Of a stretch of DNA of 60,971 nt, positions 7,064-16,200 are shown piece by piece (position 1 is the first letter of the stretch; every line of letters begins with the position of its first letter). Position numbers and translations under genes: made by a program. The notes beneath the pieces are model-generated. The model was given only the letters and a program-made list of their open reading frames with translations, ran no database searches and was not told the origin of the DNA. Origin of the DNA: Planctomycetota bacterium (GTDB lineage Bacteria > Planctomycetota > PUPC01 > DSUN01); NCBI GenBank assembly GCA_035384565.1, contig DAOOIT010000038.1, forward strand, positions 1-60,971. The letters are read 5' to 3'.

Positions 7064-9856
7064 CTACTGGCACGAATCGTTCACCTTGGCCGCGACAGCG
7101 CCCGGCATGTCCATGCGCGGCTTCTGAGCCAGCATGGCTCGCAGCGGCTCGAAGCACTTGAGGAGGAGCTGGTAGTCGGGGTCGTCTTTGGTGGTGAAGA
7201 CGGGCTTCTTGCACGACTCACGGCCGCCGGCCGCCTTGGCGAGGGGGGCGACGAGGAAGTCATTCAGCTCAGGCTCGGTGATGCGGATGTAACCGCGCTG
7301 CGGCACGCCCTTCTGGTGGCACTCGGCGCAGCGGCGCTGGGCGACTTCGGCCAACTTGGCCTTCAGGTCGCTCGGCACGAGGCGCCGCCCGCCCTCGGTG
7401 TCTGGATAGGCCATGTCGTACGTGGAGTAATAGGGGATGTTCAGATCAATCCAGGTGAAGAGGCGGCGGCGCTCGGCGTCCGACAGGGCGAAGCGCGGCT
7501 TGCCCTCCTGGTCCACGTGCCCGCCCATGAGGATGGGCGTGAGCTTGCTGGCGGGCGAGCCCCAGGTCTTGGGCGCGATCTGGAGGATGTTCGCCTCATG
7601 GCCGTTGCACGTGTTGATCCAGCTCACGTAGCCTTGACTCAGCGTGTCGTACGAGACGCTGAACCACTCGGTCTTGCCGCCCGTGAGGTCCACGCGCTTG
7701 GGCGGCTCGACGCCGCTGTGGCACTTGACGCAGTGCCTGTCGAGCACAGGCTGAACGATGCGTGAGTAGTCGAAGTGCTCCGTGCCCCACTCGGGCGCCG
7801 CGAGGGCCTCGGGGGGGCGGCTGATGGCCAGAGCCTGATGCGTCCTGGGCGTGGCATTGCGAGGCTCGTGGCAGCCGATGCAGCCGCGGCGCTCGCCGGG
7901 CACGAAATGCGTGAAGCTGCGCATGCGTTGCACCGCCTGGCCGCTCTCGTCGAGGGCAAGGAAGTAAATGGGCACACCGGTAGGCACCTTGAAGTGCGCC
8001 GAGCCGTCGGCCTCGACCTGGGCATAGCCCCACACCTTCTTCGGGGCGTAGGTGGCGCCGCACGAGATGACAGGGCGCTGGAAGCCGAAGCCCAGGACCT
8101 GCGTGCGGATGCTCTTGGCCAGCTCTTGCACGACGGCGATCTGCTTCACGCTGCCGCGCTCGACGGCTGGCGTGAGGCCATCGTAGATGTCCAGGATGTA
8201 AACCGCTGCTTCGGCGGCCGCTGCGGCGGGGCGCTTCTCGTCTGGCTGCTCGAGTTCAGGGACAGTGCTGGGGGCAAGGACGGGTGGCACAGGCCTTGGG
8301 CGCAGGGGGATCGGGTTGTAGAGGCCGAAGCGGCCCTCCCGCGCCTTGACCATGGCCCACTTGCCCGAGCGCGAGCCGACGCAGATGCTGCCCTTCTTCG
8401 ACACGAGGAAGTGCTCGGGGTCAAGGGGATACGGGTTCTCGTAGGGGCCGCGCACGTGGTTGCCGTCGCCGCGGTGGGCGATGCCCAGGTTCACCTCGCC
8501 CGTGAGATTCAGCATCGCCTCCTGCGCGTCGAGGCCGCGGTTGCGGTTGATCACCCCCACGCCGCCGCGAATGGGGCCATTGTGGGCGGTGAGGGTCGAG
8601 AGGACCTCGGTGGTGCCCGGTATGCCCCGCACCTCGAGCAGGCTGGCGGGGCTGAGCACGCCGTTGCCGTAGAAGACGTTGAGGTTCGTGCCATCGGGGT
8701 GAATGGTCCACACGCTCTGGATCGGGATGGCCGGCTTGTCCACGTACTCCCAGCGCGAGTAGATGATGCGGCCGTCGGGCAGCACGCTGGGCGTGAAGTC
8801 GTTCACGTAGTTGGCCGAGAGGCGCTGCATGTTCCTGCCGTCGCGGTCCATGCGGTAGAGCGCGCCGGCCGGCGTCACCCAGCACAGCGGCACGATGGCG
8901 GCCCGGGTGGAAATGAACGCGATGCCGCCGTCGGGGAGGCAGGCGACGTTGTAGTCGTGGCACTCGCCGTCGGTGAGCTGCGTGAGGCCCGTGCCATCCG
9001 CATTGACGCGGTAGATGTGGTAACCCAGATTCCCTTCCTTGCGCCAACTGAACACGATCTCCTTGCCGTCGTAGGAGACATCGAGGTCCTGAATCTGGCC
9101 CTGGGGCGAGGCCACGAGTTCCTGGAGCTTGCCGTCCGGACGGGCAGGGGAGAGGATGTACAAGCCGCCACCGGGCGAGAAGCCCTCGGCGCAAGCGGTG
9201 TAGACGTGCGACGGGTTCAGCTCATTGCGCTGGACGACGGCCAGCTTGTCGAAGCCCAGCCTGCCGTCGGCCACGGCCTGGGCCAGCTCGGGCGACTCCT
9301 CGGGCACCACGGCCGCGGCGATCGAGTGCACCTTGGCCAGGGCTTCTTTGGACGGGCTTTCGGCGTAGACCTCGATCTCCGATGCCCCAGGGTTCATGCC
9401 GCCGTACGAGCTGAGGAACTTGATCGTGATCTTCCGCACCGCGGCGGCCTGCACCTTGATCCGCTGAGGCTGGGCGTCCAACGCCAGCGTGCCTCTGGCG
9501 GCCACGGCGGGATTGTCGTCGAGGCGGACCTCGTAGTCCTTCCAGCCCTCCTCCAGGAACCAGGCGGTGCGTGCGTAGTACACGATCTCGGCGACCTTGA
9601 CGGGCTCGGCCCACTCGAGGGTGAAGGTGGAGCCGTTGCGCTCCAGGTCGCCCTTCACAGCCCAGGCTTTGCCGACATCTTCGTGCGAGAGCGGCTCGGG
9701 CACCACTCCATCAGTGGCGAACTTCGCCAGGTACTGGTTCGAGTATTCCGTCGTGGCGCTCGCCTTGGCCTTGCGGGCGAGGTTCTCGGGCCCCGGCGGC
9801 GCGGCGGCAACGGCGGCGGCTGCGACGAAGAACGACAGCGCGGATGCAAGCTTCAT
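7064..9856 (-). CDS. HzsA-like trihaem cytochrome with discoidin and propeller domains
   Basis: A 930-residue exported protein. After a signal peptide (to about residue 22) come a discoidin-like domain (about 25-150), a TolB/PD40-type beta propeller (about 180-560; YDGKEIVFSW, LPDGRIIYSRW) and a C-terminal region resembling the hydrazine synthase alpha subunit. That region has three c-type haem motifs: CIGCH at 659, CVKCH at 709 and CAECH at 843. Many planctomycetes outside the anammox group carry such HzsA-related proteins, so hydrazine chemistry should not be inferred; a periplasmic redox or carbohydrate-linked role is possible. The ATG at 9856 is chosen because a signal peptide begins there and a promoter lies just upstream. 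Transcribed alone and divergent from the pyrophosphorylase gene. Confidence 0.85.
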   Translation of the reverse strand: MKLASALSFFVAAAAVAAAPPGPENLARKAKASATTEYSNQYLAKFATDGVVPEPLSHEDVGKAWAVKGDLERNGSTFTLEWAEPVKVAEIVYYARTAWFLEEGWKDYEVRLDDNPAVAARGTLALDAQPQRIKVQAAAVRKITIKFLSSYGGMNPGASEIEVYAESPSKEALAKVHSIAAAVVPEESPELAQAVADGRLGFDKLAVVQRNELNPSHVYTACAEGFSPGGGLYILSPARPDGKLQELVASPQGQIQDLDVSYDGKEIVFSWRKEGNLGYHIYRVNADGTGLTQLTDGECHDYNVACLPDGGIAFISTRAAIVPLCWVTPAGALYRMDRDGRNMQRLSANYVNDFTPSVLPDGRIIYSRWEYVDKPAIPIQSVWTIHPDGTNLNVFYGNGVLSPASLLEVRGIPGTTEVLSTLTAHNGPIRGGVGVINRNRGLDAQEAMLNLTGEVNLGIAHRGDGNHVRGPYENPYPLDPEHFLVSKKGSICVGSRSGKWAMVKAREGRFGLYNPIPLRPRPVPPVLAPSTVPELEQPDEKRPAAAAAEAAVYILDIYDGLTPAVERGSVKQIAVVQELAKSIRTQVLGFGFQRPVISCGATYAPKKVWGYAQVEADGSAHFKVPTGVPIYFLALDESGQAVQRMRSFTHFVPGERRGCIGCHEPRNATPRTHQALAISRPPEALAAPEWGTEHFDYSRIVQPVLDRHCVKCHSGVEPPKRVDLTGGKTEWFSVSYDTLSQGYVSWINTCNGHEANILQIAPKTWGSPASKLTPILMGGHVDQEGKPRFALSDAERRRLFTWIDLNIPYYSTYDMAYPDTEGGRRLVPSDLKAKLAEVAQRRCAECHQKGVPQRGYIRITEPELNDFLVAPLAKAAGGRESCKKPVFTTKDDPDYQLLLKCFEPLRAMLAQKPRMDMPGAVAAKVNDSCQ

Positions 9857-9902
9857 GGCGATCCCCTGGCATGGCCTCGGAGGCGGACACGCTCTAGAGA
9901 GC

Positions 9903-9931
9903 AGTATACCGCCTGGGCGTGCCGCGGTAAA
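9903..9931 (-). promoter_or_regulatory. Promoter of the HzsA-like gene
   Basis: On the minus strand, TTTACC (9931-9926), a 17-nt spacer and TATACT (9908-9903). It stands back to back with the promoter at 9938-9966, six bases apart, so the two are likely to compete or share control. Confidence 0.65.
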
Positions 9932-9937
9932 GGGCTT

Positions 9938-9966
9938 TTGACTCGCGGGCGCGCGCATCGTATAAT
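9938..9966 (+). promoter_or_regulatory. Strong promoter of the pyrophosphorylase gene
   Basis: TTGACT, a 17-nt spacer and TATAAT: eleven of twelve consensus positions. The start near 9973 leaves a leader of about 20 nt carrying AGGAGAG before the TTG start codon. Confidence 0.88.
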
Positions 9967-9991
9967 CCAGCCTCCACACGAGGAGAGCCCA

Positions 9992-11404
9992 TTGAGCGCG
10001 GACTTCGGGGCACTGCGGGCGCTGGCCGAGGAGCACGGCCAGGGCCATATCTTCCGCTGGTGGAACGAGCTGGACGCGACTTGGCGCGCGTACCTGCTCG
10101 AGCAGGTGGCGGCGCTGGATTTCGCCGAGCTGGGCCGTCTGATCGCCGCATTTGTGCTGGCGCCGCACACGCCCGATTTCGGCGAACTCAAGCCCGCGCA
10201 GCCGGTCAGCGTGCCGGACACGCCCGAGGGGGAGGCGGCCCGGCGGCGCGCCACGGCGATCGGGGAGGACGCGATCCGCGCCGGCCACGTGGCTGCCCTG
10301 GTGGTGGCGGGCGGCCTCGGCACGCGCCTCCGCTACATCCCGCCCAAGGGCACGTATCCCGCAGCACCGATCAGCGGCAAGACCCTCTTCCAATTGCACG
10401 CCGAGAAAATCCTCGCCACCAGCCGCCGCTACGGCGTACGCATCCCCTGGTACATCATGGTCAGCGAAGCGACCGATGCGCCCACCCGGGCCTACTTCGA
10501 GGAGCACGGCTACCTGGGCCTCCCGCGGGACGACGTGTTCTTCTTCAGCCAGGCCTTGTCGCCTTCGGTGGACAAGGCCGGCAAGCTTCTGCTGGCGGAG
10601 AAGGGCGCCCTTGCGATGAGCCCCAACGGCCACGGCGGGGTGCTTCAGGCGCTTCACGCCAGCGGCGCGCTGGAGGACATGCAGCGCCGCGGCATCCGTG
10701 AGATCTCGTACTTCCAGGTGGACAACCCGCTCATCAAGGCGATTGACCCGACGTTCATCGGCTACCACATCGAGCGCGGCTCCGACTTCGCCAGCAAGGC
10801 CCTGCCCAAGCGCGATGCCAACGAGGGGCTCGGGGTCTTCTGCTCGCGCGACGGCCGCCTCCACGTGATCGAATACAGCCACCTGCCCGACCGGTACAAG
10901 TACGCCACCAACGAGCGCAACGAGCTGGTCTTCCTGGCCGGCAGCATCGCGATCCACGCCATCAACGTGGCCTTCTTCCGCCGCGTGGTCGCGGCGGGCG
11001 TGGACCTGCCCTACCACCCGGCCCTCAAGCGCATCAAGTTCCTCGACGATGCGGGGCGCCACGTGGACCCCGACGCGCCGAACGGCTACCGGTTCGAGAA
11101 GTTCATCTTCGACGCCATCCCCTACGCCAAGAGCACGCTGGTGCTGATGGTGGACCGAGCCGAAGAGTTCGCCCCGATCAAGAACAAGGAAGGGGAGGAC
11201 TCGCCCGCCACGGCCCGCCAGGCGCAGATCAACCTCTTCGGACGCTGGCTCGAGCAGGCTGGGTTCGGCGTGCCGCGCGATGCCCGGGGCGACGTGGCGG
11301 TGCCTATCGAAATCTCCCCGCTTGTGGCGCTGGACGCCCAGGAACTGCGTCAGAAGCTGCCCAAGGACCTCGACCTCTCGCGCGGCCTCAACCTTCAGCC
11401 GTGA
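9992..11404 (+). CDS. UDP-sugar (UDP-GlcNAc type) pyrophosphorylase
   Basis: A 470-residue nucleotidyltransferase of the UDPGP family, the eukaryote-like type that makes UDP-GlcNAc, UDP-GalNAc or UDP-glucose from UTP and a sugar 1-phosphate. The nucleotide-binding signature VVAGGLGTRL followed by PPKGTYP lies near residues 103-121. HGGVLQAL, FQVDNPL and the YRFEKFIFDA segment match UAP1-type enzymes, favouring a GlcNAc/GalNAc substrate. I chose the TTG at 9992 because AGGAGAG sits five bases upstream and the promoter lies at 9938-9966; earlier in-frame codons lie antisense to the HzsA-like gene. Cytoplasmic, feeding envelope or glycan synthesis. Confidence 0.9.
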   Translation: MSADFGALRALAEEHGQGHIFRWWNELDATWRAYLLEQVAALDFAELGRLIAAFVLAPHTPDFGELKPAQPVSVPDTPEGEAARRRATAIGEDAIRAGHVAALVVAGGLGTRLRYIPPKGTYPAAPISGKTLFQLHAEKILATSRRYGVRIPWYIMVSEATDAPTRAYFEEHGYLGLPRDDVFFFSQALSPSVDKAGKLLLAEKGALAMSPNGHGGVLQALHASGALEDMQRRGIREISYFQVDNPLIKAIDPTFIGYHIERGSDFASKALPKRDANEGLGVFCSRDGRLHVIEYSHLPDRYKYATNERNELVFLAGSIAIHAINVAFFRRVVAAGVDLPYHPALKRIKFLDDAGRHVDPDAPNGYRFEKFIFDAIPYAKSTLVLMVDRAEEFAPIKNKEGEDSPATARQAQINLFGRWLEQAGFGVPRDARGDVAVPIEISPLVALDAQELRQKLPKDLDLSRGLNLQP

Positions 11405-11430
11405 GGCGCCCCCCGAGCCTGTCGAAGAGG

Positions 11431-11459
11431 TTGAATTGTGATGGCCTTTCGGCTATAGT
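11431..11459 (+). promoter_or_regulatory. Promoter of sppA-kinase operon
   Basis: TTGAAT (11431-11436), a 17-nt spacer and TATAGT (11454-11459). Start near 11466; the sppA ATG is about 43 nt further, behind GCAGGAGG. Confidence 0.75.
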
Positions 11460-11508
11460 GAACCTCAAGGTCAGGCGCACCGTGCGCGCTTTCCGGCAGG
11501 AGGACGGT

Positions 11509-13284
11509 ATGGGGACCAGCCGGCCATCTGCTCTGGCCGTTGCGCTCGCCTGCACGCTCGCCGCGGCAGGCTCGCCCGGGCTGTGCGAGGGCGTGGAGGC
11601 GGCCGGCCCGAAGACGGTCCGCGTGGTCGAGGTGCGGCTCGAAGGCGACATCGCCGAGCAACGCCAGATGGAGCCCCTGCTCGGGCCACGCGAGCACCTG
11701 CTCCACGAGTTCACTGCCTCTATACGCAAAGCGGCCAAGGATGACGAGGTGCAGGCCATCCTGCTGCACCTGAACCACCCGACTCTGGGCCTGGCGAAGC
11801 TTCAGGAGTTGCGCGATGCCCTCGAGGAGGTGAAGGCCGCCAGGAAGCGCGTCTACTGCTATCTGGAGGCGTGCAGCAACACCGACTACGCGCTGGCATG
11901 CAGCGCCCACCGGATTTGTGCGGCACCAGGGGGCATGATCCTGCTGACGGGCATGAGGGCCGAGGCGACCTTCCTCAAAGGCCTCCTCGACTGGGCCGGC
12001 ATCCAGGCCGAGATCATCCACTTCGGCAAACACAAGTCGGCCGGCGAGCCGTTGACCCGCGACTCGATGTCCGAGGAGCATCGCGCGGTCCTCAACGAGC
12101 TTCTGGACGACCTCTATGCCCAGTTCGTCGCCCTGATCGCCTCGGGGCGCAACCTGCCCGAGATCAAAGTGAAGGAGGCGATAGACGGCGGGCCGTACTG
12201 CGCCAAGGACGCCAGGATTTTCCACCTCATTGACGAGGTGTCTTACTTCGACCAGTTCATCGAATCGATCGGCAAGGACCTGGGCGGCAAGGTGACCCTG
12301 GTGAAGGGCTATCACCGCCTGGGCGACCGGGGCACCGACTTCAGCGAGGTGAACCTGTTCACGTTCTTCGCGGCCCTGAAGCCGAAGCCGGATATCCCGG
12401 CCACCGATCGTCCGAAGATCGCGATCGTGTACGCCAGCGGCATGATCGCCGAGGGCGAGAGCGCGTTGCTCCCCGGCGGCGTGGTCACCGCGGCCGAGAT
12501 GCGCAAGGCGTTCGAGGCGATTCGAGCCAACCCCACGGTGCGGGCCGTAGTCCTGCGGGTAGACAGCCCCGGCGGCTCCGCCCTGGTGTCGGACCTCATC
12601 TGGCGCGAGGTCGAGCGCACCCGCAAGGCGGGAAAGCCGGTCATCGCCTCCATGTCGGACGTCGCGGGCTCGGGCGGTTACTATATCGCGATGGGCGCGG
12701 ATGCCATCGTGGCGCAGCCCGCCACGATCACAGGCTCGATCGGCGTCCTGGGAGGCAAGCTGGTCCTCCGAGGGCTGTATGACAAGATCGGCGTGAAGAA
12801 GGAGATGCTGACCCGCGGCAGAAACGCGGCCCTCTTCTCCGACTACTCGCCCTTCTCTGACCACGAACGCGATCGGGTGAAGGCCCTGATGCAGGACATC
12901 TACGCCGACTTCGTGCACAAGGCAGCCCTCGGCCGCAAGATGCCCGATGAGAAGATGCAGGCGCTGGCCACAGGGCGCGTGTGGACGGCGCGCACGGCGA
13001 GGGAGCTGGGCCTTGTGGACGCCTTGGGCGGGCTGAGGGAGGCGTTCGACCTCGCGGCCGCCAAGGCGGGCCTCAAGGGCAAGGACGTTCAGCCCGTCAT
13101 CCTTCCCAGAGAGAAGAGCTTTCTCGAAGCGCTGTTCGGGTCCGCCGGCTCGGCCGTCGAACCGGCCTCTTCCGCCCTCGCGCCCCGCCTGCTGCACCCC
13201 GCCAGGCCGTACGCGGCGTTGCTCGAGGCGCTCCGCGACGGCAACGTGTTGGCCGTCATGCCTTACCTCATCGAGGTCCGCTAG
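11509..13284 (+). CDS. sppA: Signal peptide peptidase SppA, long form
   Basis: A 591-residue membrane serine protease (family S49) that degrades cleaved signal peptides and other membrane-embedded peptides. It is the tandem-domain E. coli type. The first half carries the general base in FGKHKSAGEP (Lys176). The second carries the nucleophile in DVAGSGGYYIAMG (Ser388), followed by GSIGVLGGK. The 212-residue spacing is close to that in E. coli. An N-terminal hydrophobic segment (ALAVALACTLAAAG) is a signal or anchor. The ATG at 11509 follows GGAGG. Its TAG is immediately followed by the kinase ATG, so the two products are probably made together. Confidence 0.92.
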   Translation: MGTSRPSALAVALACTLAAAGSPGLCEGVEAAGPKTVRVVEVRLEGDIAEQRQMEPLLGPREHLLHEFTASIRKAAKDDEVQAILLHLNHPTLGLAKLQELRDALEEVKAARKRVYCYLEACSNTDYALACSAHRICAAPGGMILLTGMRAEATFLKGLLDWAGIQAEIIHFGKHKSAGEPLTRDSMSEEHRAVLNELLDDLYAQFVALIASGRNLPEIKVKEAIDGGPYCAKDARIFHLIDEVSYFDQFIESIGKDLGGKVTLVKGYHRLGDRGTDFSEVNLFTFFAALKPKPDIPATDRPKIAIVYASGMIAEGESALLPGGVVTAAEMRKAFEAIRANPTVRAVVLRVDSPGGSALVSDLIWREVERTRKAGKPVIASMSDVAGSGGYYIAMGADAIVAQPATITGSIGVLGGKLVLRGLYDKIGVKKEMLTRGRNAALFSDYSPFSDHERDRVKALMQDIYADFVHKAALGRKMPDEKMQALATGRVWTARTARELGLVDALGGLREAFDLAAAKAGLKGKDVQPVILPREKSFLEALFGSAGSAVEPASSALAPRLLHPARPYAALLEALRDGNVLAVMPYLIEVR

Positions 13285-16200
13285 ATGCCGAAGACGGACA
13301 AGGAATTCGCGCTGCTCGCGATCTCGATGAAATACCTCACGCAGGAGCAGGCGGAGGAGTGCCTGCGCCTGGTGGCCAAGGCCAACGAGATGGGCCTCAG
13401 CGAGACGCTGCCCGAGGTGCTCATCAAGAAGGGCTACCTGAATCGCGCCCAGGAAGCCGCGATCACCCAGGCGCTCAACCAGCCCCGCATCAGCCACATC
13501 GGCAAGTACACGCTCATCGCCCGCATCGGCCAGGGCGGAATGGGCACCGTCTACAAGGCCCGCCAGGAGAGCCTGGACAAGGTGGTGGCCGTCAAGGTCA
13601 TGGCCCCGCGTCTCGCCCGCCAGCGCGACTTCGTCGAGCGCTTCATCCGCGAGGCCCAGGCCTCGGGCCGACTCAACCACCCCAACATCGTGCAAGCCAT
13701 TGATGCCGGGGAGGCCGACGGCTACTACTACTTCGCCATGGAATACGTGGATGGCGAGAACCTCCGGAACATCCTGGAGCGCGACGGCAAGCTCTCGGAA
13801 CGCCGGAGCCTCGAGATCTGCGCCGCCATCGCCACGGCCCTCGAGCATGCCCACAAGCACAACATCGTCCATCGCGACATCAAGCCCGACAACATCTTCA
13901 TCGCCAAGGACGGCACGCCGAAGCTGGGCGACCTGGGCCTCGCCAAGGAGATCCGCACCGACAAGGCCATCACCCAGGCCGGCATTCCGGTGGGCACGCC
14001 CTACTACATCTCCCCCGAGCAGGTCCGCGGGCAGGAGGACATTGACGGCCGCGCCGACATCTATGCCCTCGGCGCCACCCTGTACCGGATGGTCGCCGGC
14101 GACGTGCCGTACGACGGCCCCACCGGCGCCGTGGTGATGACCAAGCACCTCAACGACCCGATCCCCGACCCTCGCAAGAACTCGCCACAGCTCTCCGAGG
14201 ACGTGGTCTCGATTATCCACCACTGCATGCAGAAGAAGCGCGACGACCGCTATCGGAACGCGTGGCAACTCCTCGACGACATCGAGGCGGCCCTGGCGGG
14301 CAAACCCCTGCGTCACGCCACGAAGCCGCAGCTCAGGGCCGCTGCCCTCGCCGACCGCCTGGCGCAGCGCCAGGCGGCAGACGCCGCCACCAAACGCAAA
14401 CTCCTCATCGGAGGCGCCGCCGCGGCCGTCCTCGTCCTCCTGGTGGTCCTCTTCGCCGTTCTGGGCAGGAAGGGCGAGCAGCCGCCCGCCCAGGCCAGCG
14501 CGCCCACGCCGAAGACGGCAACCCCGCCGCCGCGCGACCCAAAGGAGACGAGGAAGGCCCCGCCGCCAAGGACCTCCACGCCGACAAAGGTTGCGGCCAA
14601 GCCGGACGCCAAGGTGGTGCTCCAGGAGTTGACGGCGTTCGCCCGCGACTCGGAGGACCGCAGCGACATCGAGAAGCGCCTCACCGATTTCACGCTCACG
14701 CAGTATCCCGGCACGCCCGAGGCTGCCCAGGCAAGAGCCCTCCTGACCGACCTCAAGGCGCGCTGGAAAGCCGAGGACGACTTCAAGGCGAGCCTCCTCG
14801 ACCACATCGCTCAGCATCGCTTTCCCGAGGCCCGGGCCGCGCTTCAGGACCCTCCTCTGAAGGAGAAGACCCAGAAGACCAAGGCGATGCTCGACGATCT
14901 CGCGGCCCAGCTCGCCCGCGCGGAGGCCAGCTATGTGGCCTCCGAGGCCAGCAAGGGCGAGGAACTGATCCGCCAGGGCGACCTCGCCGCCGCCAAGGCG
15001 CTTTTCGAAGGCCTGGCGAAGCTGGGCCTGCCCGAGGCGGTGGAGGCCAGCAAGGCTGCTCTCCCCAAGATCGCCGACCTCGTAGCCGCGCGCGAGCAGC
15101 GCGCGGCGCAGCGCGAGTTTGCCGCGGCGGTGGTCCAGGCCGCCCCCCTCGTCGGCGCGGGCAAGTTCCAGGAGGCTCGCGCCGTGTTCGACCCCGCCAG
15201 GGCAGGAACCAACAAGGCGCTCGCCGACCTCTTGGCGGCTGGGCAGAGCGACGTTGACCGCATCGCGGCGCTCTTCGAGGACGTGACCCGCGACTTGGCC
15301 GTCCGCGCAGCCAACAAGGGCCGCGCCCTGGTCAAGGGCATCGGGCGGCCCATCGCGAAAGTGGAGGACGGCATCCTGCACTCGACCCTTGGCGGGAGCT
15401 TCCCGATCGCGCAGTTGCGGACGGTGGACCTGGACCGCGATGAGTACAACTGCCTCAAGGGCAAGAAGGTGTTGCTGGGGCTGGTCGAGCTGTACCGCGG
15501 CGACTGCGAGGCCGCCAAGGGCCTCTTCGGCGAGCACGCGCCGAAGCCCCCGGACGCCGACACGGCGAGATGGCTCCAGCAACTCGAGTGGGTGGAGGCC
15601 ATCGCCAAGGAGGGGCAAGCAGCCGAGCTTCTGGCCGAGGCCGGCCGCCTTGCCGAGCAGGGCAAGTGGAAGGAAGCCAGCGACGCCCTGGCCAGACTGG
15701 GCGACCAGTTCGGCAACACCGCCTGCGTTGAGAAGAACCGAGCCGCCATCGGCGACCTCAACAAGCGCGTGGCCGATGCCATTGCCGCCACAGTCCGCAA
15801 GGACGAGGCCATTCGGCCCTTCATTGACATCACCGAGAAGGCTGGCGATCTCGCCAAAGCGGTGAAGACCTTCAAGCCCGTGGGCGGATGGGTGATGGAC
15901 ATTGACAACGACGGCATGCTCGACATCGCCTTTGACATCCGTCGCAAGCCCGGCGACTCGCCCCTCGTGCCCGTGTTCCGCAACGAGACCAAGCCGGGCG
16001 GCGAGATCGTCTTCCGCGACATCACCGAGCAGGCGGGGATTGACACGGGCGACGAGCCGATCTGCTGGGCCGACCTCGATGGGGACGGCGACCTCGACGT
16101 CGTGTGCCGGGGCCTCTGGAGCGGCGCGGGGGCGGCTCGTCAGCGCGACCCCAAGAAGCTGGCCCTCTACGAGAACGTGGGGAAGGGCACGCCCATGTTC

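Noticed and set aside
7064..9856. Evidence for anammox metabolism
   Set aside because: HzsA-related proteins occur in many non-anammox bacteria, and no hzsB/C, hydrazine dehydrogenase or nitrite reductase gene is in the window.
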